Below, piece after piece: positions 21,930 through 34,809 of a stretch of DNA of 64,000 nt (its first letter is position 1; each line of letters opens with the position of its first letter). A program made the translations under genes and the position numbers. Origin of the DNA: Stenopsyche tienmushanensis (taxonomy: Eukaryota > Arthropoda > Insecta > Trichoptera > Stenopsychidae). The DNA lies in contig WACJ01000040.1 of the NCBI GenBank assembly GCA_008973525.1, forward strand, positions 1 to 64,000, in the 5' to 3' direction. The notes under the pieces are model-generated. The model searched no databases. It was not told where the DNA came from and saw only the letters and a program-made list of their open reading frames with translations.

Positions 21930-22500
21930 TTAAGATGGAAATTGATCCATTTTAAATGGCAAATTGTGAATTATGATTAATAATGGTAGCTGTATATAAA
22001 AAGGTTTTTTTTGCGTGCGATCAATCAAACAATCACAGTAATATTAAAGGATTATCCAAATGAAACGCATAAATATTAATACTATATAATGTTTATACGT
22101 AATACTTTTTTTAAATGATATAAGCCATTTTATTTTAGTAAAAAGTAGTACAATTTTAACCATGGTATATATTGTAGTGGCGTGTTTACATTATTATTGT
22201 AAAACGAACGAGAAATCCTTTGTTTTCAGACAAAATTTGGTTTGGCGTTGAACCTCATTTCACAGTGAATAGATTCGTCACTATGCAAAATTATCGTATT
22301 CGGGCTGATGAAAATCTTTGTGTTATTAAGGAAAGATGTCTACACCCAAAAAAGTTTCTGTTTGGTGTGTATTTTGGTTGAATAGAATATTCTGGTCACA
22401 TTTGGATGATATTGTTAACAATTAAAATAGCGAATGACAATATCAAAGAAGTGATTTTCTCGATTGGATTTTTAAAAAATCGAGTTTCTCTGGATATTTT
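21930..22500 (+). mobile_element. Tc1/mariner-superfamily relic
   Basis: A frame near 22245 reads GVEPHFTVNRFVTMQNYRIR and then ADENLCVIKERCLHPKKF, which matches the FSDEAHF..VNKQNxRIW..ENPxVIxEKPLHPQKV block of a Tc1/mariner-like transposase. The first Asp (DE of SDEAHF) has become VE. The upstream 150 bp recurs at 3480 and 59580. Confidence 0.6.
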
Positions 22501-23339
22501 CAAGGGATAAATATGTATTTAATCTGAGCCCGCTTAAGCGATATAATCTTTCATTGGCCATATTGTTTAACGACTTTTTTTATGTCTGGCGATGGCCGAA
22601 GAACATCTCGAGCAGCAGAGAACAAAGTAATTCTTGCAAACTTTCTTCGGAAAATTTTAGAAAAGTCGAGCCGAGAGCTGCATAATTAATAAATAGGGCA
22701 TTTTTCTCAGCGGGGAGCGATAACCCGCGGCGCGCGGGCCCCTGTTAACTTCCCTAACATCATTATTAGTTGGGAAAGTGTGCCTAACAAATTAGAAGGG
22801 GTCCATGTTCGAAGCCTGATCAATTAAACGAATTCGCCAGTAGGAGAATTCCCAGCTTTTAATTAATTGGCGAAAAAGGATTGCGATCGTTTCGGAATCC
22901 GGCGAAGAAATCGGCCTTAAAATTCAGCCATTCCGTTTTGTATCATCAAAACGAACGTTGTTTCTCCAGAACCCGATATCCATTGGCATTCAAATGAATG
23001 CTATTTATGATTGAGCTATAGATTAAATCACCCTTATGCAGAACTCTTCACATGAATATTGGATGCTAAGACAGGTTGGTATATCAAAACGAATTTTAAC
23101 GTTCAGGATGTTGTCTTATTAATTCCTCTTTTGATGCCGTAAATACTTATCTTCGCCGAAAGGATTAAATAAGCCCTTGTACATCCTATGAACGGATGTG
23201 TTCTACTGTATTTATATAAATCTCATTCTCTATTGATACGTACTCGAGCAAATCTTCACTAATACCCGGATATAATTTAATCGGATGTGTTAAAAATGCC
23301 TTGCTGGAATTAAAGCAACCTCTGTATAACACGCGAATA
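22501..23339. other. No gene recognised
   Basis: Contains a short GC-rich tract with a CCGCGGCGCGCGG palindromic core near 22725, and AT-mixed sequence. No coding frame that I can support. Confidence 0.4.
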
Positions 23340-23740
23340 TATAGGAATGCTCGTATAAAAGGGAATGAACGGCCTCCTGGAAGAGGTCCACTTAAAATTC
23401 AATCAAGACCACTGTTAGGAGATTGGATAAGAAGACAAGGCGCGGGAACACCAAGCTTTTCCGCGGCCAAGACGATTGGTCGGACCCTAAGATAGACGCC
23501 AACTAATTCTAAGCCAACCGGGTATGTTTAACTTTATAGAGCCCACTCATAACAGCCCGTGGGTAACAGTTAACTACTGGGGTAATAATATATAGTAGAT
23601 GTGTGTGACAGCAGCCTCGTCGGTCTGCTGGAGTAACTCAGCTAATATGAGTTAGTTATGCAGCTTACCCTGTGCTGTGTACCCGTATAGTAGAATGTGG
23701 AATTGTCGATTACAGAAGGAGTAAGAAGATTCTGTGCTAC
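23340..23740 (+). repeat. Interspersed repeat family E, longer copy
   Basis: TTTTCCGCGGCCAAGACGAT plus TGGTCGGACC at 23458-23487 is preceded by GGAAGAGGTCCACTT, which is shared inverted with 25960. The following 240 bp, with GTGTGTGACAGCAGCC and CTCAGCTAATATGAGTTAG, is not seen elsewhere in the window. Confidence 0.5.
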
Positions 23741-23944
23741 ATATTGAGAACAAAATCAGAAAACTGAAGGACCTTAAACAGCAAACCCTATCGTTTTATT
23801 TCCACAAGACCGCTTGCGTTTTTCCTTTATTTTCTTATTCAGTTGCAAGAAATCAAAATAAATTTTGGATCGAGATATAAAACTTTAAAATTCATACAAA
23901 TATAAAATAGATGGAGCTAAAAGTTTGTGCTGTATGTTATGTAA

Positions 23945-24215
23945 TCTTATATATAAAAATGATTTCTTGTTTGTTCGTATGCAATGCGCTGCCATACTGT
24001 TCATCAAATTGCAATAAAAGTTCGTCCACTTATTGCTAAAAATTACGCGAGTAACATAAGCATAATTTAATATATAAAAATCAATGTTTGTTTGTTTGTA
24101 TTCAATGCGCTTCCATATCGTTCAACCGATTGCGATAAAATTTTGTCGACTTATTGTTTATAATTGTAGAAATAACATAGGCATAGTAAAATATGGTTTG
24201 TGTACGCAGTGTTAC
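23945..24215 (+). mobile_element. Helitron-derived short element, dimeric 5' end
   Basis: Starts TCTTATATATAAAAATGATT. The second unit starts at 24066 (TTTAATATATAAAAATCAAT), exactly 121 bp later, as in the copies at 328 and 29608. It matches the 29608 copy as far as TTTGTGTACGCAG and is then truncated. Confidence 0.65.
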
Positions 24216-25504
24216 CATTTGAAGTTTCATTTTTCGTGACGTTCAGACTAATTTATCCAATCTTGCCGTGTTATATGAGGCAAATTTTCGCCTATTAAGA
24301 TGACTTCCGTTAATTTTCGCCGAGGAAGTGTAAGCGTTCTTCTATCAACTTAATGTTCGGGAGGAGGTTAAAATTCTGGATTCATTTCCTCGCAGCTACA
24401 TTTTTAATGCTGCTCCTTTTAATCAACTATCTGGCAGGATGCGCCCTTCATTTCGTATTAATAACATCCAAGATATAAACAGAAGAATACCATAAACTGA
24501 GATAAAAGCCCGGTTCGTTACAAAATACATTTTAGACCCGCGGATAATCTTTCGCGCTAATTATAAGACTTTTAAGGCGAAACACTAAGAATATTTAAGT
24601 TAAAAGGCGAAATCGCGTAGAAAGTGGCGCCATAATCCAGTGTGAGAGATGCCCGAACTATGTACTGTTAAAAAATATTTTTATCCTTATGAAATAACGG
24701 ACGTGTTCTAAACAAAGCTACTATATTTTTAGGCATTTTTCCTCAAAATTAACATCAATAAGCTGTTTTGATTTTGAGATAAGCATTCCAAGAAAAGTAT
24801 ATTGATAAACCTGTTTTCATCGACATATTTGTTATTCAAATTTCCCGCGGCTTCGCCTTTCAAACACGGCGAAAATTTGATCGACTACAAATAGTTTATT
24901 GCCGATTTATACTGAAGAAAATGCAAATCGAACGCACACACATATCAAGTGTCAAATATTCGCAGCAATATTTATTCTTCGGAAGGTCTCCATTCGATCT
25001 CCCTGAAAGCAGAAACTCGACATTCTTCCCGAGGGTTGCCGCAAAAGGTCTGCGGAAATTCTTCGTCGGCAAGTATGCCAAATTTCCAGTCAAACCCTTT
25101 GATTCGTGTAATACCGATCTCAAAAAACAAGTCCTTCGAGCGGCGAAGAACCTCGAAAAATTCCCAATAAGATGTGCCAGGATAAAAGTTATCGCCGTGG
25201 TACCTGCCCTCGTGCTAAAGTTTTGCATTCACCGAATAACGAAATAAGAACCCCGATCGAGACGAAATCAAACAATACCGAGGAGCAATTGAATCCTTAG
25301 GGGTGCTTTTTTCCCCAATTCAATGCCGCAATTAAACGTTTTTATCCCCTATTAATTCGTTAATAGCCCTCTTATAAAAACCTGGAGGCTTAAGGGTGCA
25401 AAATTGTTCATGTGCATATTTTACATCGACACGATTCAATAGATTTTCTGTTTTATTTTCAATAAAGTATTTATGAATTGGGTTACAGAGCTTTTAAAAC
25501 TCCG
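24216..25504. other. No gene supported; includes a 108-codon open frame
   Basis: The + strand frame at 24921-25247 (108 codons, basic, begins MQIERTHISSVKYSQQY) is opposed by a 110-codon frame on the minus strand. Neither has a recognised domain or convincing splice sites. The block is relatively repeat-free. Confidence 0.35.
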
Positions 25505-25872
25505 TTTGGTCCCGCATATTTGTCGGCCATTTTGTTAAGTCACAGTAAATTCTTCCGATGGAGAAGTCGTCGCGCGCTTCTACCACCTCCCTTCCATGCG
25601 AGATCTGCACGGTTATTCGTTTTTTGACTTTGTAGAACAATACCACCGCGAATATCCATTGAAAGCTCGTGGAAGTTAATGGTAGTGATGTGATGAGTCG
25701 ACAACATGTTACAAATTTGATTAGATTGTTCAACGAAGACCATATTGATACTCACGACGGCGCAAGGAATGGAAGATTATTAATGATTTCTGACGAACTT
25801 GTGCAAAAAATTGAAGAACAAATGCGAAATGCGAATGCCCAGAGTAGATTTAAAGCTTCAAGAATAGTCTAA
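25505..25872 (+). mobile_element. mariner relic, N-terminal region
   Basis: A frame with two stops reads CEICTVIRFL, then NNTTANIH and KLVEVNGSDVMSRQHVTNLI, then RLFNEDHIDTHDGARNGR and DELVQKIEEQMR. This matches the REIRAVIRFL..AKIHRQLVEVYGxxVMSRQ..FxxGRTDxHDExRSGRP helix-turn-helix region of SETMAR-type mariners. The 5' 120 bp recurs at 48535. The catalytic domain is absent. Confidence 0.78.
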
Positions 25873-25899
25873 AAATAGAAGATTGGGTATGAAAAAGAT

Positions 25900-25990
25900 G
25901 CCTGGGCCAATTAGGTCTTGGGGTCCGACCACTCGTCTTGGCCGCGGGAAGATTTATCTACCATGTGGACCTCTTCCACGAATCAATAGT
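25900..25990 (-). repeat. Interspersed repeat family E, inverted
   Basis: GGTCCGACCACTCGTCTTGG followed by CCGCGGGAAG is the complement of the 23458 block. GTGGACCTCTTCCACG extends the match. Confidence 0.55.
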
Positions 25991-26252
25991 GAACGAACTG
26001 TGGGAGGCCATCTGTTTGAAAGCGTGGGTCCAGTTTGGGATGCAATTATGGTATTGTGTCCGGCATTTTCCGATCTATGTAACAACTTTATCGATTCAGA
26101 ATTTAAAAATTGTTAATATGCAGTGAGATGTACAATGCCACACTTTATTGAACACTTATGTTATGTATACATAGCTGTGAACGTTACTGAAAATGTTAAC
26201 GTAAATAATGATGTAATAGTAAGTAATGCGTGAATGTCTCAAATCGGTTAAT

Positions 26253-26440
26253 ATAGGGTGCGGCAGGGAAACTTCCTTATTTGAAACTCGCATCCTGAAG
26301 CGACAATTATTTTAAAAAGAGTAAAATGATACTCATTTAAATGAGCAAGATTTAATATTTTTTGCCTTGTAGATTTAGTATCGATTGTGTAGGGGACGAG
26401 GGAGGAGTGTGCGTTTGCCTTATATTATTCAAAATATACA
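26253..26440 (+). mobile_element. MITE, left part
   Basis: TAGGGTGCGGCAGGGAAACT and then TCCTTATTTGAAAC is the clearest terminal repeat of this family. The interior (GATACTCATTT, GTGCGTTTGCCTT) follows the copy at 39788. The right terminal repeat is not seen. Confidence 0.65.
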
Positions 26441-27002
26441 TTGAATAAAACGTGCATACTTTATAATCGCTATGCAAAATACAAATAAGTTGGCATAAAC
26501 GACAATGTCCAAAGCTCTGTACAATACATTTTAACTAATTAATTCCGTTTTTCTAACTTAAATCGAGCTTTAAAGCTCTCGCCCAGTGGGCGTATTCTAT
26601 ACATGTGTACCGTAAGGAATGTCATCTATCCTTTCGTACCCTTTTTGTCGCGTTACAAATTAGTCAAGTGGCATTGCTGAAGGTTGTTGTGGTAATGATT
26701 CTGTAAGTATTGTCTGTACTGGACTGTCTGCATTCACGCTAATGAAAAATTGTTTCATCCTCGTGCACAATGAAAATAGAATGAAATAGAAAGAATATGA
26801 AAATAGTTTAAATATATAATTTTGCGAAATATATAATTAAAAAATATTGATATGAAGCCTTGTTTCAAATGTCCAGAACAGGTGATAGAAATGACGATAA
26901 AAAATAATGATTAACAACTACCAAAAAATATTCTATCAGCTATTGATGATTTTATTATAAATATAAACAAACATAATTTTTTGTATACAAGATCTACTCT
27001 AA
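26441..27002. other. No gene recognised
   Basis: AT-rich spacer. A patch at 26560-26720 is GC-richer but shows no domain. Confidence 0.5.
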
Positions 27003-27256
27003 GCTAATTGTACTATACCTATATTATTTGAAAAAGTGCAAACAATAAGTTGTCAAAGTTTTATCGCAATTGAATGAACGATATGGCAGTGCATAAAATA
27101 CAAACAAACATTTTTTTTATTTTTGTATATTAAACTATGCTTATGTTATTTGCACAATCTTTAGCAATAAGTGGACGAGGTTTTATCGCAATATGATGAA
27201 CGGTATGGCAGCGCATTACATACGAACAAACAGAGATTAATTTTATAAACTAGATT
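27003..27256 (-). mobile_element. Helitron-derived short element, dimeric 5' end
   Basis: Minus-strand copy with two tandem units, both carrying the ATGCGCTGCCATACCGTTCA-like core. The 5' end has decayed (TTTATAAACTAGATTAG on the plus strand). Confidence 0.55.
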
Positions 27257-29560
27257 AGTCAGATATAGATAGCTCTGTCCTATTTTTAAAAAAGTCTCAT
27301 AAGGTGCAATTCCAGGAATTAGAACGTTTCGCTAGTTTTCTCAGAATCGAGCCATTTGGAATTCTCAGAATTAAAAAATTTCATTGTTTTTCTTGAAAAG
27401 GCAATTAGATTTTGCCCATAAACTTTGATAACCCCAGGATAGTGTTTACAAGCATTTTAAAAATAGGATTTTTTTTTAAAACAGGGCGTGTGCGACATTG
27501 CTGACAACATCAAGGCAGTGAGCGCGAGTACTTGATTTAACACATTGACGTACACAGCCGTCAAATTCCGTCATGCGTAAGCAGATAATACTTGCTTTTT
27601 GCACCATATAAGTCTATGCATACCGTCTTCGTGGACACTTCAAATCTTATCTCACATCGACGAAACTCATCAAAACGAAAACAAACTTAAGCGGCTCAAA
27701 AACACTCAAACTTCATTGAGAATTGAAATGAGCCAGATAGCGCTACTGTCAACAATCAATGCCATTGATTCAAAACAATAATAATTGTGTGTTTTAGCGA
27801 TGGTTTAACTCCAATTTTAAATTCATAAATTGCGAAAATCGCTATTCCAGACGTGTTCGTCAACCGGTTAATCGAGTCGATTAAGCCGAGTAAAGAAACC
27901 AATCTCTCGATCAGGTCTAATAGTAAGAAAAGTCTTTTGAGTGTATGATAGGATTCCAAAGATATAATCTACCACAAAGTCATTTCATATGGTCGAGACA
28001 TAACGAACGAGATTTATTGTTCACAATTAGAGAGTTTAAAAGCGACGTTGAGTAATAGTAGGCAATCGCCGCCAAATTCTTTTGCAGCTTGACAATGCGC
28101 GACAAAATCATATATAATATATATAAAAAAAAAAAATTAAATCAAAACCCGTTAAACCCGTTAAAAATCATTCATTTTTGACTAAACAATCTAATATGTT
28201 GCGAAATGTATTTATAAAAAATAATAATGATAAACATTTCTTTTTATTGCGGCGAAATGAATTAATTTTAAAATGGTGTTGACAGCCCTGTTCATTTGAC
28301 TGAAGATTGACGATTTTTTTGAATTTAATTATGGAAATATTTTACACAAATTTATTTTTAATAGTGGTTTAAATATGAGCTAAAATAAAAAGAATCAAAG
28401 TACAGTGCTGAGAGTGTTTCACGCGATGGCGCCACGGGCGTTGCCTCTCGTTTTGTAATAATTTGGATATAACAAATCCAATTTTGAGTTTAAATATTAT
28501 TTTTTTTATAAAAGTGGATTTAGATTTTGTACTAAAGCTAATACTGGGTGTTTTTCATATGGACCGACACAATTTTTTTGGGGTTTAGGCTGGTATTTTG
28601 TTACAATTCATACATAGGCCCTATGTTCTAAATTTCAGGGTTGTCAAAATAGATTTTTTTATTCAACATTTAAAAAAAATATCAAATTTCAAAACTGTTT
28701 AATCTGTGGGTGTGATAGCACGAAATAAGTGTTTTTGTATTTTGATAATGATCCTTTGGGCGACAAATTTGATAATAATAAGAATTCAATTTACAACCGA
28801 ATATATTAAACGAGAGCATAACATTCCATATATTATAATCGCTTTTCGCCCGATGAAATAATGAAAGCTCGGGAGAGAAAAAACGCAGAATTTAATTTTC
28901 GTCATTATTCAACCATTAACGTTCGCTCAGGAGCCATCTTCTCCCGTGGGATATTTTAGAAGATTTTTAATAACTGAGACTATTTTTCATTCATTCATTC
29001 ATCCCTTAGGGTGGTCGGTATTTTGCCGAGCGAAATATTCCCATCCCCCGAAAACATTATAACTATTTCGGGGCCAATTAATAAATGTGGCATGGGCGTT
29101 TTAAATTTATCGTCGCTGAGCGTTTTCGATGCGTTTTTATCCTACCAGTCGATTTAAATTATCCTCCTGTATATCCATTATATTCACCGGGACGATCGAA
29201 AGTCCGTAATTAATAAAACTTATCTTGTCTTACGAGCGGACGATTGAATCCCGGGCGAAGATTGGATATTTAATTTGCTCAAATTGAAGCGAAATAAAAT
29301 TTTGCGCTTAATGCAATTTAATGCAGACATTTTTGTTCGGAATCCATCTAAAAACGAATTAAGCGAACAGTCAGTGAAACACTTTATTTAAATATTTAAA
29401 GAACTCAAAGTGTTGGCTTAACATCTTTCAAAGGCGATACTATTTTATCCATTTGTACTTTTATATATCGCTAATAAATTTGTACAGCAAAAATCCGAGT
29501 TATATTTAAGCCCCCCTCGTATATATGTATTTGAAAAAAAATTGCATTACTTTTTTTCAT
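27257..29560. other. No gene recognised
   Basis: Contains short open frames at 27599-27781 (+) and 27756-27959 (-), and T-rich sequence. The 28780-29370 part is repeat-poor and mixed in composition. No domain, RNA gene or element boundary recognised. Confidence 0.45.
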
Positions 29561-29970
29561 TTGCTAACGGAAATTGTTAGCTAAAATATGAAGCTGTGTT
29601 TGTGTAATCTAATACATAAAAATGAATATCTGTTTGTTCGTATGTAATGCGTTGCCATATCGTTCATCAGATTGCGATAAAACTTCGTCCACTTATTGCT
29701 AAAGATTGCGCAAGTAACATAAGCATAGTCTAATATATAAAATCAATGTTTGTTTGTTCGTATTCAATGCGCTACCATACCGTTCATCCGATTACGATAA
29801 AACTTTGTCAACTTATTGTTTATATCTGCATAAATAACATAAATATAGTAAAAATATTATTTATGTACGCAGTTTGTTATGTGAAACGTGGCATTGCAAC
29901 CCATGCCGGGTAATCACTAGTATATAATAAAATAGGCTTGCTAGCAGTGTAATGGTTGTTTAATGCTACG
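29561..29970 (+). repeat. Host repeat interrupted by a Helitron
   Basis: GGAAATTGTTAGCTAAAATA..TTTGTGTAA (to 29607) and TATATAATAAAATAGGCTTG (from 29921) are contiguous at 42283-42375, and the second half recurs at 37707-37760. Those sites show the unoccupied form of this repeat. Confidence 0.75.
29608..29920 (+). mobile_element. Non-autonomous Helitron, 313 bp, complete
   Basis: 5' TCTAATACATAAAAATGAAT follows A (29607). The 3' end CCATGCCGGGTAATCACTAG precedes T (29921). Two tandem 121-bp units (29608-29728, 29729-about 29849) are followed by a unique 70-bp tail with the GCCGGGTA terminal motif also seen at the end of the Helitron at 16615. Boundaries are confirmed by the uninterrupted target repeat at 42.3 kb. 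It has no coding sequence, so mobilisation would need a helicase in trans. Confidence 0.85.
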
Positions 29971-31470
29971 TAATACATCAATCAATAAGTTCATAGGATA
30001 TAATTCGTCATCGAAATTTGATGAGTAAAAGACATAATGTAAGTAAAAATATAAAGTCGACCGAGAGTCTTGGCCGCTGAAAGATTCACTTTTCGCCGGA
30101 TGTCCATCGACCTCGCAGCTGGGGACTCATTCCGCCAAAATAAAAGTTTTTAGTGAAGACGAGCAACATTTCAACGCATCATTTGGATCTGGACTGATAT
30201 TTTTTAGGTTAATCGTATTTAAAATTCAAAATATTGTGATATAAATGAGATAAATGAGTTATAGATTGATCGACGTTTATTTGATGATTCAATTCGTTTT
30301 CAATTGAATATTGCTTTGTCCATTGACGATCGAAATAATTCCATTTTAAACTTCATCTTTTGAATCGAGCTCAAGCTTAATCGGTTCATTCGTCACGACA
30401 TTGTTGAATTTATCCACAACTTCACATATTAAATCGAAAGGGTCACGAATTCGCATCAAAGTCTTCGCCATTCACCCAAATAGTTAGGATCTTTCAAGAT
30501 GTCGTTTTGGAGATACGTCGTGAATATTTGCGGCGATACAGAATCTAAAACCGAAAAGCGACAGACGGATCCCGCTGCAATCCAATCGGAATTGTTGTAC
30601 GAATATATGGGATTCGCTTCCAGAAGGACGAATCAATTCCAGATCGATATTTGCATATTTAGAAAGCATCCCCTATTCAGTTGTTTGTACTCCAATGCAC
30701 GTATTTACTTCGACGCAACCTCTCAAAACAATACGATGGGGGTTGGAACAATATTTATTTTATTCATGTAAACTGCGATTGGGGACGATCGACATTCGAT
30801 AACATCAGACGATCAACGACATTTTGCATACATTTTGCAGACTAAATTAGATGGATAAATACAATTAATATTATTGAAAGATCAAATGAATACAAGAACT
30901 TAAATGAACTCAATTACGATTCTTATTCGAGTATAAATGTTTGAAATAAGACGAATGCGAATATAATAGAAAAGTTTAGCGCATTTCGTCTGGGGCTAAC
31001 TTTGGATCCATTGTTCCAATAGTTGCGAGCACAACAACCCCGTTTTTTTAAAATGGAATTTGAAATTGAATATTTAAAGTACCGTTCATGATCATTCGTT
31101 AATTATAAAAGTTCGTCGTAATCCCTTATTGTTCGTTAGGGGGTTGGAAATCGCCCGTACGAATTCCGGCAAAATTTTGCGGTCATATATATGCCATTGT
31201 TGCGGGCTTAATGCGAGTGCTTAATTTTGCAATTTGACACGAAATCAATTCACGGACTAACTAGTATAATTGGGGTTGTCTCAAATATCCAACTTGTCAC
31301 AGGTATAATTCCAACAGTTTGAACATATTCCATTGCGGCCGGATTGAAGCTTCGGATATTCATGCAACGTGCTCGGCTTTGTAGTTTAGGATAAGAGATT
31401 AAATTTGCAATTTGGCTTATTATAAATATGAAGTTAAAAAAACGATATTTCTTTTGATGCCTTCTAATAT
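29971..31470. other. No gene supported
   Basis: Includes a 90-codon + frame at 30499-30771 opposed by a 61-codon minus frame. There is no recognised domain, and the flanks lack clear splice sites. A family-E-like AGTCTTGGCCGC is at 30067. The 30050-30780 stretch is repeat-poor. Confidence 0.35.
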
Positions 31471-32031
31471 ATTAGCGTGTCCCATAAGTTTCTTTCGTTT
31501 TCATATTAAGAAAACAATAAACAATAATTTGTATTGCATGAGATCTGGCGTTATCGCGATGAAAGACAACGCCTCGTCTGTTCGCTAATTCTGGCCATTT
31601 TCTGGCAATTGCATCTTTTATATTGTCTAGTCGGAAACAATATTTTGTTGAATTGATCGTTTCACTTTGCTGAAGTAGCTCATAATAAACTACCCCCTTC
31701 CAGTCCCACCAAATGCATAGCAATACTTTTTTTTGGATGTAGGCCAGATTTAACTACAGTTAAAGCTTCTGTACCCTTGGCCCAAGACCGTTTACGTTGG
31801 ATATTTTCATAGAGTATCCAACTTTCATCTCCAGTGACAAGTCTCTTTAAAAAAATTGGCTATTATGTCGTTGGAGAAGAAGATCGCATGTTGAAATACG
31901 CTGAAGTTTATTTGAGTCACACATCTGAACGATTGATTTAGCTCAATTTTGTCAGATAATCGGGTTTTCTCCAACCATGGCTATGATTAGATCTGTGTTC
32001 ATTTGCGAAAGAAACTTATGGGACAACCTAA
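31471..32031 (-). mobile_element. mariner copy E, internally deleted
   Basis: Both ends are present: TTAGCGTGTCCCATAAGTTT on the left and AAACTTATGGGACAACCTAA on the right. The minus strand encodes VTGDESWILYENIQ, HPKK, CIWWDWKGVVYYELLQQ and RPELANRRGVVFHRDNARS, then stops. The helix-turn-helix middle and the segment with the third Asp are deleted. It is the same family as copies at 11322, 44202 and 46579. Confidence 0.85.
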
Positions 32032-32424
32032 TATTTGGTTGCATATTTAATAGCGTGAGAAGTGGTAGTGGGTTGGAATCAATTATTTTAACGACGGCGA
32101 GTAGCAAATAGTCTGTCGTTTAAAAGTGTACTATACTAAAAATAGTGAGAATCATTATGACATGCTGTCTACAAATTTATGTAGGTGTTTAACAGCAAGG
32201 AAGAATAATTTATCCTGTTTACGCCAATAAATCCAACTTTTACTTACATATATTTTATATGGACGCCTCTCTTATTTAAAATATCCCTCATATGTGAAAA
32301 TAATCGGGTGTTTTTATTTTTGGACACCAAAACCAAAAAAACCACGGAATGATAGACCCCATTTTGATAGTGCGCTATAAAATATACCATATTTCCAAAC
32401 GAATGCTGCAAAAATCTCTAAAAG

Positions 32425-32520
32425 AGGACGGAGTAGCCACAAGGTCTGTGGGTCCAACCGGTCCGCTTTTCGGACCGCTGACGCAATGAATGAGCGCCTC
32501 GCGATAGGACGGCATACTCA
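32425..32520 (+). repeat. Interspersed repeat family D
   Basis: GCCACAAGGTCTGTGGGTCC, then CGGTCCGCTTTTCGGACCG and GAGCGCCTCGCGATAG. The hairpin block is identical to the one at 21615 except for one base. Confidence 0.6.
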
Positions 32521-32559
32521 CGGGTGTCGTTTAAATTTTACAATCGGTCGAAAATATTG

Positions 32560-32900
32560 TGGTCATTATTACTGCCTACTATTTCCCACAGGTTACCGAG
32601 TTTTTCAATTCCTCTTTTGAAAAATTCTCCTGGTTTTGAGTTGAAATATGTACAAATATAATTCAAGACATTTTGCTCTCAATTTTTTGTTCACCCTTTC
32701 CAATTGCTGACAATACAAATTTGGAGTTATTGTTTCGCCAGGTTTCATACATTTATAATAAATAATTCCCTGAATATCCCACCAAACGCACAAAATAATT
32801 TTGCGGTGCGTCAATCCAGATTTTGGAGTCGGAAATTGTTTTTGTCTCAACGAAAGCCATTTATGTTGTCATAAACAACCAATTTCTGCATAATTTAGTG
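32560..32900 (-). mobile_element. mariner relic of a second lineage
   Basis: Minus frames read NWLFMTT, RQKQFPTPKSGLTHRKIILC, VWWDIQGIIYYKCMKPGE, LYCQQLERVNKK and, in another frame, YFNSKPGEFFKRGIEKLG. These are the mariner blocks before the second Asp and at the C-terminus. The middle with the second and third Asp is gone. Confidence 0.75.
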
Positions 32901-34809
32901 CTAAAAAGGACAAAGTTTTTGTCTTGACAGCAAAAATTTGCAAATTTTTCATCGCTTTACTTTGTTATCATCGGATAGTTCGTGCGGCATCCAAACCCCC
33001 ATTCGATTTATCTTCCCGATACGTTTTAAATGCTTTTGAGCTATCAACCACGGCATTATGCAATAGTTTGCGATACTTAATCGAGGATCTGTTTTGATTA
33101 TGGCTCTCAAATATGTCGTCATCAAAATTTAAGGGATTTCCAGCTCTAAGGGCATTTTTCAAACGTCGTTTCGATCAAAATCGATTTATTAATTTTATTT
33201 ATGGCTTTTGTGGCCTTGGTAATGTTCAATCCCTTGTTATTGTCATAAAATTATACGTAATAATGCTCGATGGACATTCAGCACTAGCGATTCGAGGGCA
33301 TGACACCGAGAATGTGCGATTTATTGCCTTTAGACTTTATTCTTATATCAATATTAAATTTATAATTATTGCCATAAAATATGCTTTTAAATAAAAATAA
33401 AATTGAGTAAATATCTTATATGTAATATATTTTATTTACATTTAAAAGTCGAGCGTCCTTATTGATTTACCCTGTATTATACTAAAAGCATCACAATCTT
33501 TGATTATCTGATGCTGCAAAATTCACACTCATCCATCAAAATTTGGCGATGAATTTTTTGCGACTTTCAGAACGTGTCCACTGTAGTTTTTTTGATTATT
33601 AATTCGCAATTTTATTTATTTTTGCAGTGCCGTCCGCTCGTCGGAGTTGCGCCTCGCGTCTGTAGTTTGAATGTGATTATTCCGCAGCTTGACGGATATC
33701 GTAAATGCAAACATCCCTTAAAAAGCGAATTTTTGCACCCCCAAAATGGAGATCGTTCCGTTTTGATGCGTTCAGCGATACTGCGAAAATATCTCGGATG
33801 TAACTTGCATCATTGTATACATATTTGGATTGCCAATCTGTTTTTATTGACGTCCGACACATAAAATTTGGTTTGAATAAATATAAAAAATAATACAATG
33901 ATTGTTTGTTGCGATGGTATCCCGTGAATGTCTTATTTTTGCATGCATTTATTCGTATATTGGTGTTTTTATTTGAATAAATTCAATTTGGACGCTTTAG
34001 TGTACAGCTGCGATCGCATTGCCACCTAGTGGCAAATATATCAAATTTAAATAAAAGCAATTAAGCCCGTGTTTGGATACACAGATGTGTTAAATTTGAA
34101 ATGAGATTATTTCAAAGAGCAGATATTGGATTCGATACTTTTTTTTATATTAAATTTCGGCATTCGATCAATTTACAAACGGATTCGAAAATAGTTAAAA
34201 TACCCGATTCTCATGCCGTGAGTTTAATTTCGTTACAAACAACGAATGCCCGACCAACTTTTGCTGATAGTATGTCGCAACCGAAACAAGGACGGAAGAA
34301 GAACAAGAAAAAAATAAGAACAATATGGCGTTTGAATTGCTCGGCTCTTTTCTTCCCGGGAAAAAAGTTCTCCCTTTGCAGAGATACGGCCTACAAATTT
34401 ATCCTGCGAAAATATTACACCGCCAAACGGTGGGCCCCGTTCCGGGGAGAATATTAAAGGAATGCGCCTCTGGATTCCGAAGGACCGTCGGCCATGGATG
34501 AGGAAAAATCCAATTGTAGCCATGTAAACTATCGCACAGGTAGTAAAAGTTGGAATAAATTCGAAAAACGCTAATCTGGAATGAGAAATCTGCTGTGTGC
34601 TATTTTTAAGTGGGGAATTTAACGAAAATGTCCGCTGAGGAATTCATTTTCGACGAAATATTCCCATATAAAATTATTTAAATTGATATATTAATAAACA
34701 CATCAATTGTATTTTAAAACCTCCTGCTAGTGTAACTGTCAAACTGCCGATAACAGCATACTGCTCATTTTTGGCTGAAGAATAATCTAGTTTAAACTTC
34801 CAAAATATA
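32901..34809. other. No gene recognised
   Basis: The minus frame 32968-33162 and the opposed frames at 34101-34523 have no known domain. The 34190-34520 patch is basic and GC-mixed. I see nothing firm. Confidence 0.4.

Noticed and set aside
24921..25247. 108-codon + strand frame as a gene
   Set aside because: A 110-codon minus frame covers the same bases, there is no recognised domain, and no splice or UTR signal supports either.
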